This document shows, in pieces, positions 35,325 through 47,389 of a stretch of 64,000 nt of DNA (within the stretch, counting starts at the first letter, position 1; each line of letters starts with the position of its first letter). Source of the stretch: Isoetes taiwanensis (Eukaryota > Streptophyta > Lycopodiopsida > Isoetales > Isoetaceae); assembly GCA_021234155.1 (NCBI GenBank), contig JAJEKV010000031.1, positions 14,439,748 to 14,503,747 of the forward strand, written 5' to 3'. The notes beneath the pieces are model-generated. The model saw only the letters and a program-made list of their open reading frames with translations. It was not told where the DNA came from and did no database searches. The position numbers and the translations under genes were made by a program.

Positions 35325-35717
35325 TCAAATCTTCAAGTTCTTGATGCCTACCAATTTCTGAAAGTACTCGAACTTTTGTTTACCCAAAGCCTTCATCATT
35401 AAATCTACCAGCGTTTCAAAAGTTGGACAATAAATAAGGTGCAATAGCCCCTTGTTGATCGCGTCCCTAAAATGAAACTTAATATCAACATGCCATATTT
35501 TCTTGTGGTCCATTGCATCCTCTGATATGCAGATTGCCCCTTGATTGTCAACATGGATGACCATACCAATTGAGCCCCTAACTTTGATATCCATAGCCAA
35601 TCGTTGTAACCGGGGTACTTCATTACATACATGCGCAATTGCATAGTATTTGGCTTTTATTGAGGAATGTGCAATGCATACTCCAACTGACAGGTCCTCC
35701 TCCCAACATAGATACAT
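35325..35717 (-). pseudogene. Copia RNase H domain
   Basis: A 130-codon minus-strand frame shows SSIKAKYYAIAHVCNEVP, IHVDNQGAICISED and HVDIKFHFRD, the conserved RNase H blocks of copia polyproteins. It ends in LVGIKNLKI next to the 3' LTR. Confidence 0.85.
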
Positions 35718-36038
35718 ACCCAGAAATACTTTCTAAACACATCCCCTCTCCAATTTGAATCAATATAACCATGCAACTATGGATCTCCTTGAGCAGAATA
35801 ACAGAGACCTAGATGTAGTGTTCTAGCAATATATCGAAGACAACATTTCAAGGACATGCAGCGGGAATGTTTGGGATCAGAAGCAAACTGGGATTGCTTA
35901 ATGGGTAAAGCAAGATTAGGTCTAGTAGAAATGGCTGCATAATTAATGGTGCCAAATATATATTGATCACATTAAAGAAGAGATTGTCAGAACATGGAGG
36001 ATCATTGGGATGCAAAAAAGTCCTATATTCAAGTGGAA

Positions 36039-36830
36039 TTAGTGCAGAGTTATAATTGAACAGGTTAAAATGAAAAAGAAGATTAGACAAATATTTTTTT
36101 GATGGATAAACAATTTACTTATGGTCATATCAGATGAAATCTGAAGGCGAAGAAAATGGTGAAGGTGACCTAAGTATTTTATTCGAAATTGGCCATGTAG
36201 AGCCAACTTCAAATCATTCAAATCTTCTAAATTTGCAGACACGAGGACTAAATCATCAACATAGCAAAAGATAAAATGAGAATTGGGAATCAATCGAAGA
36301 TCCATACTAGGATCTGCTTTACTCTGAATAAAATCCAGTTGCAGTAGAGCTAAAGCAGCTTCTAGTACCATGTTCTCTTAAGCACCATAGAGAGCCTTGT
36401 GCATTTTACATACCACATTAGTTGGATTCTGGCCAAAAACCCTCAGGTTATTCAAGAAATATCTCTTTCTGCAAGCCTCCATATAAAAATGCATTAATTC
36501 CATCCATTTGATGTATCCATAAGTGATCCTGGCATGTAAATGTCAATACAGTTTGAATTGTTGTCATCCTAATGACAAGCAGCAAATGTTTTGTCAAAAT
36601 CCACTCAAGGGATTTGTGTACTCAAGGGATTTATGTGAAACCTCTTGCCACTCCCACTAACCTTGCTTTGAATCGATTTATGGTTCCATCACTTTTGTAC
36701 TTTAGCTTGAAAACCCAACGTGATCCAATAACTAATTTGTTTTCTGGTCTGTCAGCAACAGTCCAAGTTTTGGTTGCCTTACGGAATCCAATTCAGTCTG
36801 CATTATCTAAAGCCATTGGCTTTTCTTAGG
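36039..36830 (-). pseudogene. Copia reverse transcriptase domain, broken
   Basis: On the minus strand the 36371-36039 frame has FIFCYVDDLVLVSA (catalytic YVDD). Near 36640-36720 the sequence encodes [19 protein letters not shown], the usual start of copia RT. Stops and shifts lie between them. Confidence 0.85.
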
Positions 36831-37224
36831 ATTGTTCATAGCATCAGCATAGCTCAAGAATCACATCTAACACTTGATATACATAATCATTGAGTCAAGT
36901 AAGAGGTTTCTTAGCTCAAAAAGGTCTAGAATATTGATGAGCAGGGATAGGGATTTTTGTTGTAATCAATATTTTGAGTCTCAGGTTTAGCATTTGGAAT
37001 TTCAAAGGTATCGGTTGTTGTATCAGGATTTGAATGATCATGAGAAGCAAATTAATGAAGAGTTATTTGATGGAGAAATAACAGTGGAGTTTGGACTCAA
37101 GGTTCTAGAAGGAGAATCATCAATCAAGACAAACGTAGGCTCAATATTTGCAGATCTATAAAAACATGGTTCATATTTATTGAGGGCAGTATGTTTGATA
37201 ATAAGCAACTTGTGAGATTCTAAA

Positions 37225-37983
37225 TCAAAGAATAAAAAAGCTTTTCATACCCGAGAAATATGCATGTTCAAGTTTAACCTCTATCCTTGGTGATGCAATA
37301 GACATCTTTGCAAATGCATGTGATCCAAAAACCTTCAGATGCTTGAGTGAAATGGGCAATCCAGACCACACCAGGTAGTTTGAAGTCCAAATGTTGCATG
37401 AGGTTCTCTGTCTAATAAGTACGCTGCTGTAAGAATGGCTTCCACTCAAAATCTCCCAGGAAGATTCATGGCAACTAATAATATTCTAGCCATCTCAATA
37501 CAGGAACTGTTTGCTCACTCAACTCGTCCATTTTGTTCAAGTGCGCCAGGTGCAGATAGTTGATGAGTAATTCCATGTTCAATCAAATAAGCTTCAAAAG
37601 CCTTTGAGTTATTTTCCACCATTGTCTGGTCGAAGGATCTTAATCTATTTTCCAATGCTTTTTGCAATGAGATTCTTGAATAAAGTAAACTGATCAAAGC
37701 ATTGACTCTTATAAGAGAGCAAGTAGGCAAATAACTTTCTAGAATAATCATCCATGAACAGAATAAAGCATTGAACTCTAGCAAGTTTGCGACGGATTGG
37801 AACACATAGATCTGCATGGACTAGTTCCAACTTCTTGCATGCATGAGAATGAGAATTTAGAAATGAAGATCTTGTTATCTTGGCTTGAAGACATGGATTG
37901 CAAGAATGAGACAAATTGTTAGAAGTCTTGAGAAAACCTCCTCGAATCTGTGCTATCATGCGATTTGGAGATAGATGCCCCAA
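37225..37983 (-). pseudogene. Copia integrase, broken
   Basis: GHLSPNRM and CNPCLQAKITRS correspond to the GAG-pre-integrase zinc-binding region. LVHADLCVPI and FMDDYSRKLFAYLL are the catalytic core blocks. GITHQLSAPGALEQNGRVE is the third core block, and SGLPISLKHLKVFGSHAFA follows downstream. Several frames are used, so it is inactive. Confidence 0.85.
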
Positions 37984-38023
37984 TCTATGATAGTGGGAAC
38001 TTGATAAACGTCTAATGTTGTCA

Positions 38024-38344
38024 TTAGATAGAACTTGGAATACTATGATGCCAAATATCAGCAGTGGGAACCCGATAAACGTATAATATTGTCATTAGGA
38101 TAGAACTTGGAATAGAACTTGGTCTATCCATAGTGATACTTGGGATTTGATAAACGTTTCTATGGCATTTGCCAACAAACAAAAGTCTTCCATCAACATC
38201 ATATATATGACACTGACATGCTACAAATGACAGCTTATAATTAGCACCACTCACAGAGAGTAAAGTTTTGTGCAAAGAAGGCACATGCAACATATATTGC
38301 AACATTTGGATATGCTTTTTAAAAGAGAAATAAACATCAAACAA
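38024..38344 (-). pseudogene. Copia protease/linker region
   Basis: The frame includes MLQYMLHVPSLHKTLLSVSG, matching the linker between protease and integrase in copia polyproteins. No intact D-S/T-G protease motif was found. Confidence 0.6.
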
Positions 38345-38467
38345 CCTTTGTCATTCTAACATCTAATGTTGTCCTAATATTGTCAGTGATATCAACACCA
38401 GTTGCACTTAATTCATCCAGAAGGTCCTTGATTTGACAGATGTGGTCCATTAATAGAATCACTTCCT

Positions 38468-39060
38468 TTCAGCGAATGCCATCGATCCAAGCCATCGGAT
38501 CGGTATTCTCGAATGGGCAAGCATGCATCTCTTGCATGCATGTGTGCATGTATTGCATGCATTTTCTGGGGCTCTGGTTTGTTTGGGGATTGCTATTTCT
38601 TGCAGGTTCTTTATCGACTTCTCGTCGGTGTTTTCTCCTCTCTCAGCAGTTCCCTTGACTCCCCCTTTTTTTTATAACAGACAGGGGAAGGACTTCTCCC
38701 TGCTTGGTTTGACAGTTTGGCGTCTTTTTCCATGTTGGGACTTGTTCTTCCCCGATCTTGTCCCTTTTGTGGCCATCCTTCAACCTTCGACCTCGATCCC
38801 GTTTTGATAAGGAAGTCCTCTTTTTGTCAGGAGCTTTTGTCTGTTTTCATGCGAGCCCTTATTCGAGAATGCCATCGATTTGAGCCATCGAATCGATATT
38901 CTTGAATGGGCGAGCATGTATCTCTTCTATGCATGTATGCATTGCATGCATTTTCTGGGGCTCTGGTTCGTTTAGGGATCGCTATTTCTTGCAGGTTCTT
39001 CATTGACTTCTCATTGGCGTTTTCTCCTCTCTCAGCAATTCCCTTGACTTCCACCACCCT
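38468..39060. repeat. Direct repeat (~185 bp copies, ~395 bp apart) inside copia gag
   Basis: Copies at about 38468-38660 and 38865-39056 share GAATGCCATCGAT, GCATGCATTTTCTGGGGCTC and GCTATTTCTTGCAGGTTCTT. They are separated by a unique stretch that ends in a piece of gag. Confidence 0.8.
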
Positions 39061-39087
39061 CCCTTAATGTGTATATTATTGTAAATG

Positions 39088-39192
39088 TTATTTTTTGTCG
39101 TGTGACACGCGTGACTAGACCCTCGCTTTTTCGAGGTTGTTTTTTGTCATGTGGCACATGTGACCAGCCCCTCGCTTTTCGAGGTTGTTGTT
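39088..39192. repeat. 52-bp tandem duplication
   Basis: Two copies share TTTTTTGTC-TGTG-CAC, ACCCTCGCTTTTTCGAGG (first) and CCCTCGCTTTTCGAGGTTGTT (second, start shown). Each contains a CTCG...CGAG mini-hairpin. Confidence 0.7.
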
Positions 39193-40080
39193 TTCTTATC
39201 TCTGCGTTCCAGTTTGTGGATGTGCAGGTACAGTGGGATGCATGAATCCATCTTCTTCAGGCTTCGTGGGTTTCTTTGTGGAAGCATTTGTTTTGTAGCC
39301 TTACGTTGTGTCCAAGCCCCTTGCCCAGGGCTTAGCTGGGTTTTTTAATCCCGACAATAAGCTCTCAGCAGGTACACAACAGACATCTGTAGAATTATTT
39401 TGGGGTCCAGATGATATAACTGGATATTTCCTGTGTTTTTTCATTGTGGATAGCTTGCAAATGTGCAGCTACCTACTCTCAATCATTGTTGAATTCTGCT
39501 GAGATGAATGAAAAGCCTAGCTAGAAGGTTTTGTCTATTTTCATGCAAGCGCTTATTCGAGAATTTAAGTTCATACGGATGCTTGCACACTAGAAACCAA
39601 TTAATAGCAAGATTTGAAGCATGGTGATCAATCAACAAATGCCAATTTGCTATCTTTATAAGGCATGCAGGGTTTTCCAAGCTTGAACAGATAATCAAGC
39701 GAGCCTTCTTATCCTTCTCAAGGAAATCAAAAGCAGGTGCATTAAAAACTACCTCGACAGTGGATTCAACAGTAATATTCAAAGAAGTAGAAACTTCTGC
39801 ATGCGTAACTGAATTGACGACTTTCTATAGCCCCTTATCTTCGAGCAATATTTGGATGCGCCATGCGCCACTTCCACATTAGAAAGTTGCACCCATTAAA
39901 TCGTGGAATCAATTTCCACTCAAAAGAAGTGAGTTCCAGAGCATGCTGAAGTTCAAGATCCAAAAAACCTGAGAGAGAGAGAATTAAATAGGGTGACAGA
40001 GAATTGATGTTAATGGCAGGAAACAAGTACACGAAATCAATGATCAGCAGAAGGACAGGTACATCTGTGGATCCATAACC

Positions 40081-40338
40081 TGTTAAAAATCTAAAACAGA
40101 CTAGAACAAACTTCTTAACAAATGTAAGGATACAAACGAGCTCAAATCAATCTCTAAAACTCATGAACTCTACATTCATCATTCTCACAATATATAGTAA
40201 AATACATCCAGATTTCATGCTTTAGATCCATCTCAAGGCATGAAGGTCATTAACAAAATAACAAGAATAGAGAAAGCCTCAGATTATGGCTAAATGTAAG
40301 CATCTAAATAAGCTACTTAAAATATCAAAATAGGTTCA
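40081..40338 (-). repeat. Copia 5' LTR remnant
   Basis: Begins TG at 40081 next to a GGTTATGGATCC stretch on the minus strand that may be a degenerate PBS, and ends CA at 40338. Homologous to 35093-35312 with several indels. Confidence 0.65.
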
Positions 40339-40399
40339 TCAATTCAATATTTCAACATTGCATACTAGCTCCTTGAATTCTACTATGTTTGATCTCCGA

Positions 40400-41125
40400 T
40401 TCATGCACCAGGTTTTCTTCACAGTATCTGTTTACTCAGATGCATGTGAGTTTCGTGTTGGGAAGTTGCAGCCATGCCATTTGTTCATATCTTGCAGGCT
40501 GGGTGCAACAGAGATATCCAATTACCTGGATGGATTCTCCTTCAAACTCATGTTTCTGGTCTGGGTTCGTTTAGATTCACTTGGGGCAACTCGCTTATTA
40601 TGGTCTGCAGGGGATCTTAGTGCAAGGGCAAAAAGTGCATCTTGTTCAGAGTCTCCTTATAAGGAAGACGTGCACCTTTGCCTTTTCAACCTTTGCCTAA
40701 TATGACTCTTACACTTGTATATATATTGATCTCATATTGAATAAAGTTTCATCTTGTTTTGTGGGCTCTTTGCTGTGTTCTTCACATTCTTAACATGGTA
40801 TAAGAGCTGAGTTCTTCGACTATACTTTCGTGGGTTCACTGGAACAAAAATGCTTTATGTGTTCTCTAGATCTCGCTTTTCTGTATGGAAGCTAAAAATA
40901 GAGCTAGTATTAGAAAGCAGATAAGCTTTTTTATTATGTCTCTAGTAAAATCCTAGTTCCAATGCAATTAATGACAACTGCTGGTGTACTGGCTACTAGT
41001 GATTGAATATGATACTTAAATAAAAGTTTTGGCTGATTGGCATGAAAAAGATAAAGTGGCGCATTCTTTAATACTTTATATGCTTAAAGAATCCATACTG
41101 ATGGATGTCGGGGATCTCAAATCTT
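40400..41125 (+). mobile_element. Second copia element remnant: LTR end, PBS, gag piece
   Basis: Sequence up to 40795 ends TTCTTAACA and is followed directly by TGGTATAAGAGC (40796-40807), a one-base variant of the tRNA-Met PBS, so it is the 3' end of a plus-strand LTR. A polyadenylation-like ATTGAATAAAG lies at about 40735. A gag fragment ADWHEKDKVAHSLILYML is encoded at about 41030-41090. The remainder is lost. Confidence 0.65.
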
Positions 41126-43130
41126 CTGCTGAATCTTCTGCGATAAATCTCCATGGGCTCTAGCACGGGCTCGCTGGACTCTACAGATGGAGCCAGAACA
41201 GACATAGCTACATGCCCTCATAGGACTGGAAAGACCTGAGTACAGGGTCCTTCATGGACGGTTGATGTGGTTAGTAGTATTCGCAAGTCGATGGCTCCTC
41301 TTGCTGCTGAAAAACATTATGTTGGTCCTAGGAAAGGAAGGCCTAAATATCTCGGGCTGGAGGATTATGATCCCAAAGATGACTTGCTTTGTCATCAATT
41401 TGCACTTATAGTACCAGAGCACCGCGAAGTCCTCTCCAGAAATAATCACTTAGAGCGGCATCATCTTAGGCAATATCAATTACAATTTGATGGAATTCAG
41501 ATGTATAGATCGAAATTGGATGAGAGCTTTACTTGAGATTACTAAGTTTTGTAACTGTTACGAAATATGGGTCTGTATCTCCAAAGCATGCTTTGAGTAG
41601 CACCAAAATCCTGCAACTCTAGGGCTCCACTCTCTAGCAAAGAAGCAAAGAAATTTAGAGCTGGCCCTGTCAGGAGAAAACCAATCAATCCAACTTATTC
41701 ATGAGCCGTGGAATATCTATGAGGATGGAGATGATCACAAGCCGAATCTTATTCAAAAAGCCATGAATCTTGGTCTAAGTGCCGTCAACTTCTTGGGCAA
41801 GCTAATCTTAGGCTCTGATGGAATCAATCCAGAACTAGAGGCTGACTCATGAGAAGCTACCCGTTCGCAGAGCTATTGTCCAATTGCAATAGCTAACATA
41901 CTTGAAGAAGCTATTGGACTTGCTCTAACAAGGTCGAAACCTCCTCCATAAAAACAAGAACACCAAATATAGAGAAAGCAATACTTAGAATTAAAGAAAG
42001 CAAGAATCAATAAGGAATTCCAGTTCAATGGTCATGAACTTACGTGAAAACAAGGAAAATATGTGGAAAATATAAAAATATGTGAGAAATATGCAAAGAT
42101 CAATAAATAATACGATATATAATGAAGAATCGAGAATACAATAGCTCGAAGGCAACTAGGAGCATAAGACCGATGTCTAGAAGGCTGAAGACTGGCATTG
42201 AACTGAAATGCTACGACAAGAATCTATATATATATCTAGACCAATGGCCAGGATCGCGCCACTCCAACAGATGAGACCGCGCCAAATGTCACACATGCAC
42301 ATAGGTTCTGGAATATTTTTGAACTTTCTAGACACTGCGGCAGATATGAGGACAATGCAATGGAATGTCTTCAGCAAGTATTGATACATATGAGTATAAT
42401 AGTACATACCTTTTACAAACTTGTTTGCTGGAGAGGCACAAAATCTTAATGGAGTTGAAGGATCCCCTACAGAAGGAAAAGACTTCACAAACAAAGTCTT
42501 ATCTGTACTACATTCTCTGGCAACATCTGCCATAGGTGGTGCAGTTGCCTACAATATCCCTCCTCCTAAAGTAGGTGAGCCCACCACCATGTTCATATCT
42601 GGTACATCGTTACTCAAGAGGTGATTGCCAATAGCGATACTTCTGTCAAACTGCTTTTCTTGGAGATCTCCAAACGAATGGTGTTGTTTTAAATTTTTTT
42701 CTCCATTGAGCATAAGAAGCAATTCCAACTTTTATTAGCCCTTGTACCCCAGGGGGCAGAGCTCGGAGCTCCCCCAACCATCACACGCGTCATCTCGTGC
42801 CTATCTTAATTGAAAGAAGGCAGTTCTACCGACAGTTGAACACCAGAGCACTTTCTTCTCTACGTGCATTTTATTTTGTCAATGTTTTCGAACATCCTCT
42901 TTAAGTAGTTAGTTAAAGCTGAGCAACAACATGCACTTGTTACTAGGTTAGATCTTCACATTATAATGACTATAAGGAAATCGTTGAACAAGGTAGTGGG
43001 ACCTCATAAGAAGTGGGTTGATAAAATGCCTCTTCACAATTATTGTGTCATGCATGTTGAGGAATGATCTTTTGCTACAATAACCTTTTGCAACGTTATT
43101 GTTGCACTTTCCTTCATTTTCTAGACCTAT
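41126..43130. other. Unassigned; possible element debris
   Basis: An 89-codon plus frame at 41267-41536 and a 118-codon minus frame at 42533-42177 are open but unrecognised. No intact gene or clear repeat was identified. Confidence 0.4.
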
Positions 43131-43131
43131 C

Positions 43132-43996
43132 TACAAGAAAGAAATGCTTTTTCCACTTAATGCACAATGGAGAATGAATAATTTTCCATCCAAAGTTTGT
43201 TCCTATAAATTACTCTTCTTGTAGTCTATGCTTAGGACTCATTACTTATGCCTACTACATTTACTACAATGTAGTTGCCAAGCACCCTTTTTTGGCAATA
43301 TTAAATATGCAAAAAAGGCTGCTCTAAATTTTAATGCAAAAACCATATAGCCTTTTGCCTCTTTTCGTGGTAGGTTCTTTAAAGAAGTGATATTGTGACA
43401 CTCTGAAGTTTGAAATTTTAGGTGATGTTAAAGTGATTAAAAATGTTTATTCTCTTGTAGTGTATCTACAAGAAAGAAATGCTTTGTCCACTTATTGCAC
43501 AATGGAGGATGAATGTTTTTTCCATCCAAAGTTTGTTCTTATAGATTACTCTTCTTGTAAGTTTATGCTTAGGGCAACTCTTACATTTAGAGCACCCATT
43601 CATTACTTATGCCAAGGACACTTTTTTTGGCAATATTATAAACATGCAAAAGAGGTTGCTCTAAATTTTAATGCCATCCTATTAAGTTGCAAAAAGCATA
43701 ATTGGGCATGTGTCTATAGCCTCGTGCTAGTGTTAGGCAAAGTCCGGGGAACACTATAAGCCAACCAGTTGAAATTGCAAATTTTTCGGTTAAGTTATTG
43801 TATTGTAAGGATTTTTTCTGGTAATGTTTCTTATGATTTTCTATTAAGATAATAAAAGGTTCTGGCTGGTAAAAATAATCATAGGAACTTTTCCGATCGG
43901 ACCTAAAAAGTTCGGACCTAAAAAGTTTGCCACACTGCTATGCCTCTTTTAAGTGGTAGGTTCTTTAAAGAAGTGATATTGTCACACTATTAAGTC
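43132..43996. repeat. Interleaved direct repeats
   Basis: Block A (CTACAAGAAAGAAATGCTTT ... TTGGCAATATTA) occurs at 43132-43345 and 43467-43690. Block B (GTGGTAGGTTCTTTAAAGAA plus GTGATATTGT) occurs at 43370-43405 and 43952-43985. The order A-B-A-B implies a duplicated 335-580 bp segment. Confidence 0.75.
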
Positions 43997-44640
43997 TTAA
44001 GCCTTGGGAGGCCTGTAGCCTGTTAATTCAGTGTAATGAGGGAGTGCTTTAATGATGGTATTTGCAAAAAATAAGCTAATTTTGTGTTAGTCAAAATTGG
44101 AAACAACCAAATCGTTTTATTTGTTAGAAACCACCAAATTGGTGATGTGCCCATTCAAATAATTCCTTATTATTCCCAATATGCTATGCCCATTCCTGAT
44201 GCCTTAATCTTAGAACAGACAATTTGTGCTCTTGGTCAGAAACCTTGGCGTTTATTTTTGGTCCATATCAGAAAACTATAAATTATCAAAGTGGCAGTAC
44301 CAGGAAATAACTCAATCCCCAAAATCCGATTCTCTGATGATTCCTTCTTTAAACAGCAAGCTAAAATTTCTGTAATACAATAGCAAACAAGCAAAGACAA
44401 AAGGCGTTTGCTTCCAGATCAATCAATGGATGGAAAGACATAACGAAAAAGCTTGAGTTCTCCCGGATCCTTAGGACTCAAAAATTGAGGTGCAAAATGG
44501 AGCTTGAATTAAACAGAAAATGAAGAAGTAAAAAAAGAGAGGAAAATTTGGATTGAATTCCTAAAGACCCTTAACAAATAAAAATCTGAGACCCAACAAA
44601 GGATAACATAAATATAAATGAAGAAACTGTGCGTCTTGTT
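43997..44640. other. No gene seen
   Basis: Holds the intron-like sequence following exon copy 2 (minus strand, from 44662 leftward) and otherwise nothing supported. Confidence 0.45.
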
Positions 44641-44662
44641 TTTAACCTAAACACAAAATGAC

Positions 44663-44887
44663 CTGATAAAGATTGGTATTTTGCAAGGGCGAAAGGCTCA
44701 GATCATGGAGCGGTTGCTGGGGCATCTCCTGCTGCTGGAACTGGCGCTGGTCATGGCGATCAAGGTCTCCGGAAGGGGGGTGATAATAAAATCGGCCAGT
44801 CTGGGGACAATGAGACTGAAATCTGGTAGCGGCACGGAAGCAAAGCTCAAGAATTTCAATGCATCTGCCAAAGCTTGCCCCGGCCAT
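44663..44887 (-). CDS. First exon of an unrecognised gene, copy 2 (minus strand)
   Basis: The minus-strand ATG at 44887 begins MAGASFGRCIEILELCFRAA and ends LSPLQNTNLYQ at a CAG/GT donor (44663/44662). It is 225 bases against 234 in copy 1; the length difference is a whole number of codons and the reading frame is kept. Upstream sequence (CCCAGCTCCGGCGCTTCTGA) also matches copy 1. Function unknown; later exons not identified. Confidence 0.5.
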
Positions 44888-44989
44888 GGCGATGGCGGAT
44901 CAGAAGCGCCGGAGCTGGGCACAAGACAACGCAACCATAAAAGGAAAGACAAGAAAGGGCCTTTTTTCGTCTTATAGTTGGTGCCAAAA

Positions 44990-45878
44990 ACGGGTCACAT
45001 TATTATTGGGTTTTCTAATTGAATATTCAGTTAATTTATGTGCAACCAATAACTAATTTTAGCGTGGTGTGTAAGTCATATGCTAAATCAAATGTTGTTG
45101 CCTGGCATAACGTAAAAATTATTTCCTCTTTAATCCTGTCAGTAATACGCTTGCTGCTCTCTTTTTGTTTGGGTCCCATAGGCCAATTGGTCCTATTCTA
45201 TTCTATTCTTAAGAGCGTGGTGTTGAGCTTTTGCTATGTATTAAATTCTCAGCTTCCTTGCATTGCAAAAGTCCTCAATTGATTGGCTCACCACCTAAGT
45301 TATGGAATTTTCGACCTCAGCGATTACCTCGATTGCAGAATCTTTAATCTCATCCAGCATCAACTATATTATCCGCACCTTTCATGTAGATGATTCTTTC
45401 TAAACATCCTTGACACGCATAGACAGCTTGTACATGACCTCTTTGCCCCCCACAATAGAAAATTCCATTGTCATCCTTCCTTCTTTAGAAGGTCGGTCAA
45501 TGAGAGCATCAAGAAATGGGATCAATTCACGTTTTCTTTTGACATCTTCACTCATGTTGTACCTATTATCCAACATAAAATATTTCTAGTTTGAAGTATG
45601 ATATAAAATCCTCTAGTGATCAAAATGGATATTTTAATACTACTCATAGCATGTATATATATTATACGAATATCATAATATTGGAATATGTGGACAAGAT
45701 TATTATGGAATGTTTGATGGACTTTATCCACACTCACTAGTGACTACATGATGAATTAGCTCCACAAAATTCGAAAAGGATAGGGTCATCCTATCAAGTG
45801 TAACATTTTTATATCTGATGTATAGAGATGCATAGTAATGTGATTGGGCTGTAAATACAATAAATATGACAACAAGTA
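44990..45878. other. No gene seen
   Basis: AT-rich. A CCAATTGGTCCTATTCTATT stretch at 45182-45205 resembles the end of the GATA-anchored repeat family (compare 29583-29640). Also contains the 3' flank of the plastid-protein gene. Confidence 0.45.
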
Positions 45879-46531
45879 TCAAAGTAAACGTCTTTCTTTC
45901 AACAACAATTGAAATTCATCCCAACTTATATCCTTTTGAATATAACGAACACTCGACGGGTTATAAGGACCTCGAACCCTGTCGATATGCTTAATAATAG
46001 CAGTTGGAGGGAGCATGGGCTCAGCAGGATCTGGGAATGTTGCCCTCATCAGAGACGAAGAAAAACCCTGGATGATTAAAAGTGTCATTCTAAAAAAGTA
46101 AAGTGCTCATTCATAGACAAAGCATTATCTGTAGAAGTGAAGATGACTAAAATAAAGTAAGAGGCATTGAACATAGGAAAAAAAATTAAATGTTTCTCTT
46201 TCAGTCTATTTCAAAGGAAAAGAAAAAAATTACTTGCCTTATAAATGACAAGCAAATCTTCCTCGCCATCGTCAAGCTGGGCATGGAGCAACAAAACTTC
46301 AGTGGTAACTTTTTCAGTATAAGCTTCAAGGAGGGCGAGATCAAAGGGATGGCTTGATGTGGGATGCTCTTGTTTGGCAGACCGAACTGCTACAAGAGGC
46401 CTAAGGAGGCCATCAATATGCCAACTATTTGTGGTAGTGCAACAAAAACAGAATTTGGGTTTAGGTTGGCATTTGATATTGTATGTGAAGGAAGGGCAAA
46501 ACGCTTTTGCCATAGCCATCGCCATAGCCAT
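45879..46531 (-). CDS. Conserved plastid-targeted protein (DUF7734-like), GC-AG intron
   Basis: Exon 1 (46531-46238) and exon 2 (46067-45879) give 160 residues. The N-terminal ~55 residues (MAMAMAMAKAFCPSF onward) are rich in Ala, Ser and Thr with few acids and look like a chloroplast transit peptide. The mature part contains DGEEDLLVIYKGFSSSLM and VRYIQKDISWDEFQ, which I recall from a conserved plant plastid protein of unknown function (DUF7734-like; memory only). The splice junction is AAG/GCAAGT at the donor and ATCCAG at the acceptor. The protein frame YK/GFSSS only works with this GC donor. The four MA repeats at the start come from a short ATGGCT/ATGGCG duplication. Intact. Confidence 0.75.
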
Positions 46532-47389
46532 ATCTCATCTGCCAACTTGGTCTTTTGGTTGCTAATATTCCACGTCAATTTTACAATTTGTCACTTTTCT
46601 TATAACACTTCTCTTTAACACTACCATTTATATGGATTGCCCACGTCATGGAGTAAATTCACATACACATTCTTGCTCTTAGTTTTATGTGTGGACATTC
46701 CAGCTCACAACGGGGCTCCTGAACATAAAGGAAATCTGGAGATTCAATAGCTTAAGGTAGTATTTTATCCAGCTATATCATAAACGGCAACAGAGGAGTG
46801 AAGCCCATGTCTTCCTTCTGACGACTTTACAAACTACTCCATCAAAGATCTGGATATGCTGCTGAGGATTGTTTGGAAAACATGATGTGCCAGATTTTAC
46901 AATTTAGGACCTGCTGGATGCAGCTTAAGTCTGGTGAAAATTGTTGTTTGTTTCATGACTGGATAACTTATATTAAGGATACCTATTTTGTTTATCAAAC
47001 CAGGATACTGGTTAGGCATCAATTTTGGACTCCATGGTTTATGTGGTAGCTAGCTTTCTGAGGTTATTATCTATGGTTAACCTACTTGTGTATTTTCTTT
47101 AAATGAAATATAAAAAATAACCTTCCCGTCTCAAAAAATAAAAGAAAAAGGGACTTTATATCCAGGTTGAGAGTGATTGCCTAATGAATGAGCTCCATGG
47201 GGCCGCCCTATAAAGTTATTCTTTTTTCACTAAAGTTGCATAGCTATTGGAACATAAATAGATGTTAATATAAATGTTGGACCATATGTCATACATGGCA
47301 ATTAACCCTAAGTGTTATAGATTTGGGATACATATGTCATCAATGCATAAAAGAAGTGTTTAGTGTATGAGGTGAACTATTTAATCTGC
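46532..47389. other. Plastid-gene upstream flank and LINE-like 3' sequence
   Basis: 46532-46700 is the upstream region of the plastid-protein gene. 46700-47160 ends in AATATAAAAAATAACC and an A-rich tract, resembling an older LINE tail, but no domain was recognised. Confidence 0.4.

Larger units (their letters stand above)
38380..40032 (-). pseudogene. Copia gag, split by duplicated insertion
   Basis: N-terminal gag is read at 40032-39483 (IPRFNGCNFLMWKWRM; FSNKRLHENRQNLLARL). The next block, ICQIKDLLDELSATGVDITD, is at about 38450-38380. Between them about 1.05 kb of unrelated sequence is inserted. A partial second copy of the gag segment FSNK-HENRQKLL sits at about 38870-38833. Confidence 0.7.
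35093..40338 (-). mobile_element. Ty1-copia retrotransposon, decayed, with internal insertion
   Basis: On the minus strand the order gag (40032-38380), protease-like (38344-38024), integrase (37983-37225), RT (36830-36039), RNase H (35717-35325) is that of Ty1-copia. Flanking LTR remnants lie at 35093-35312 and 40081-40338. Every domain contains stops or shifts. About 1 kb of extra sequence interrupts gag. No matching target duplication was found at the inferred ends. Confidence 0.85.

Noticed and set aside
38523-39348. Plus-strand ORFs across the repeats inside copia gag
   Set aside because: Both repeat copies give different frames and lengths; the sequence is insertion debris.
42177-42533. 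118-codon minus ORF
   Set aside because: No start context, domain or homolog recalled; not listed as a gene.
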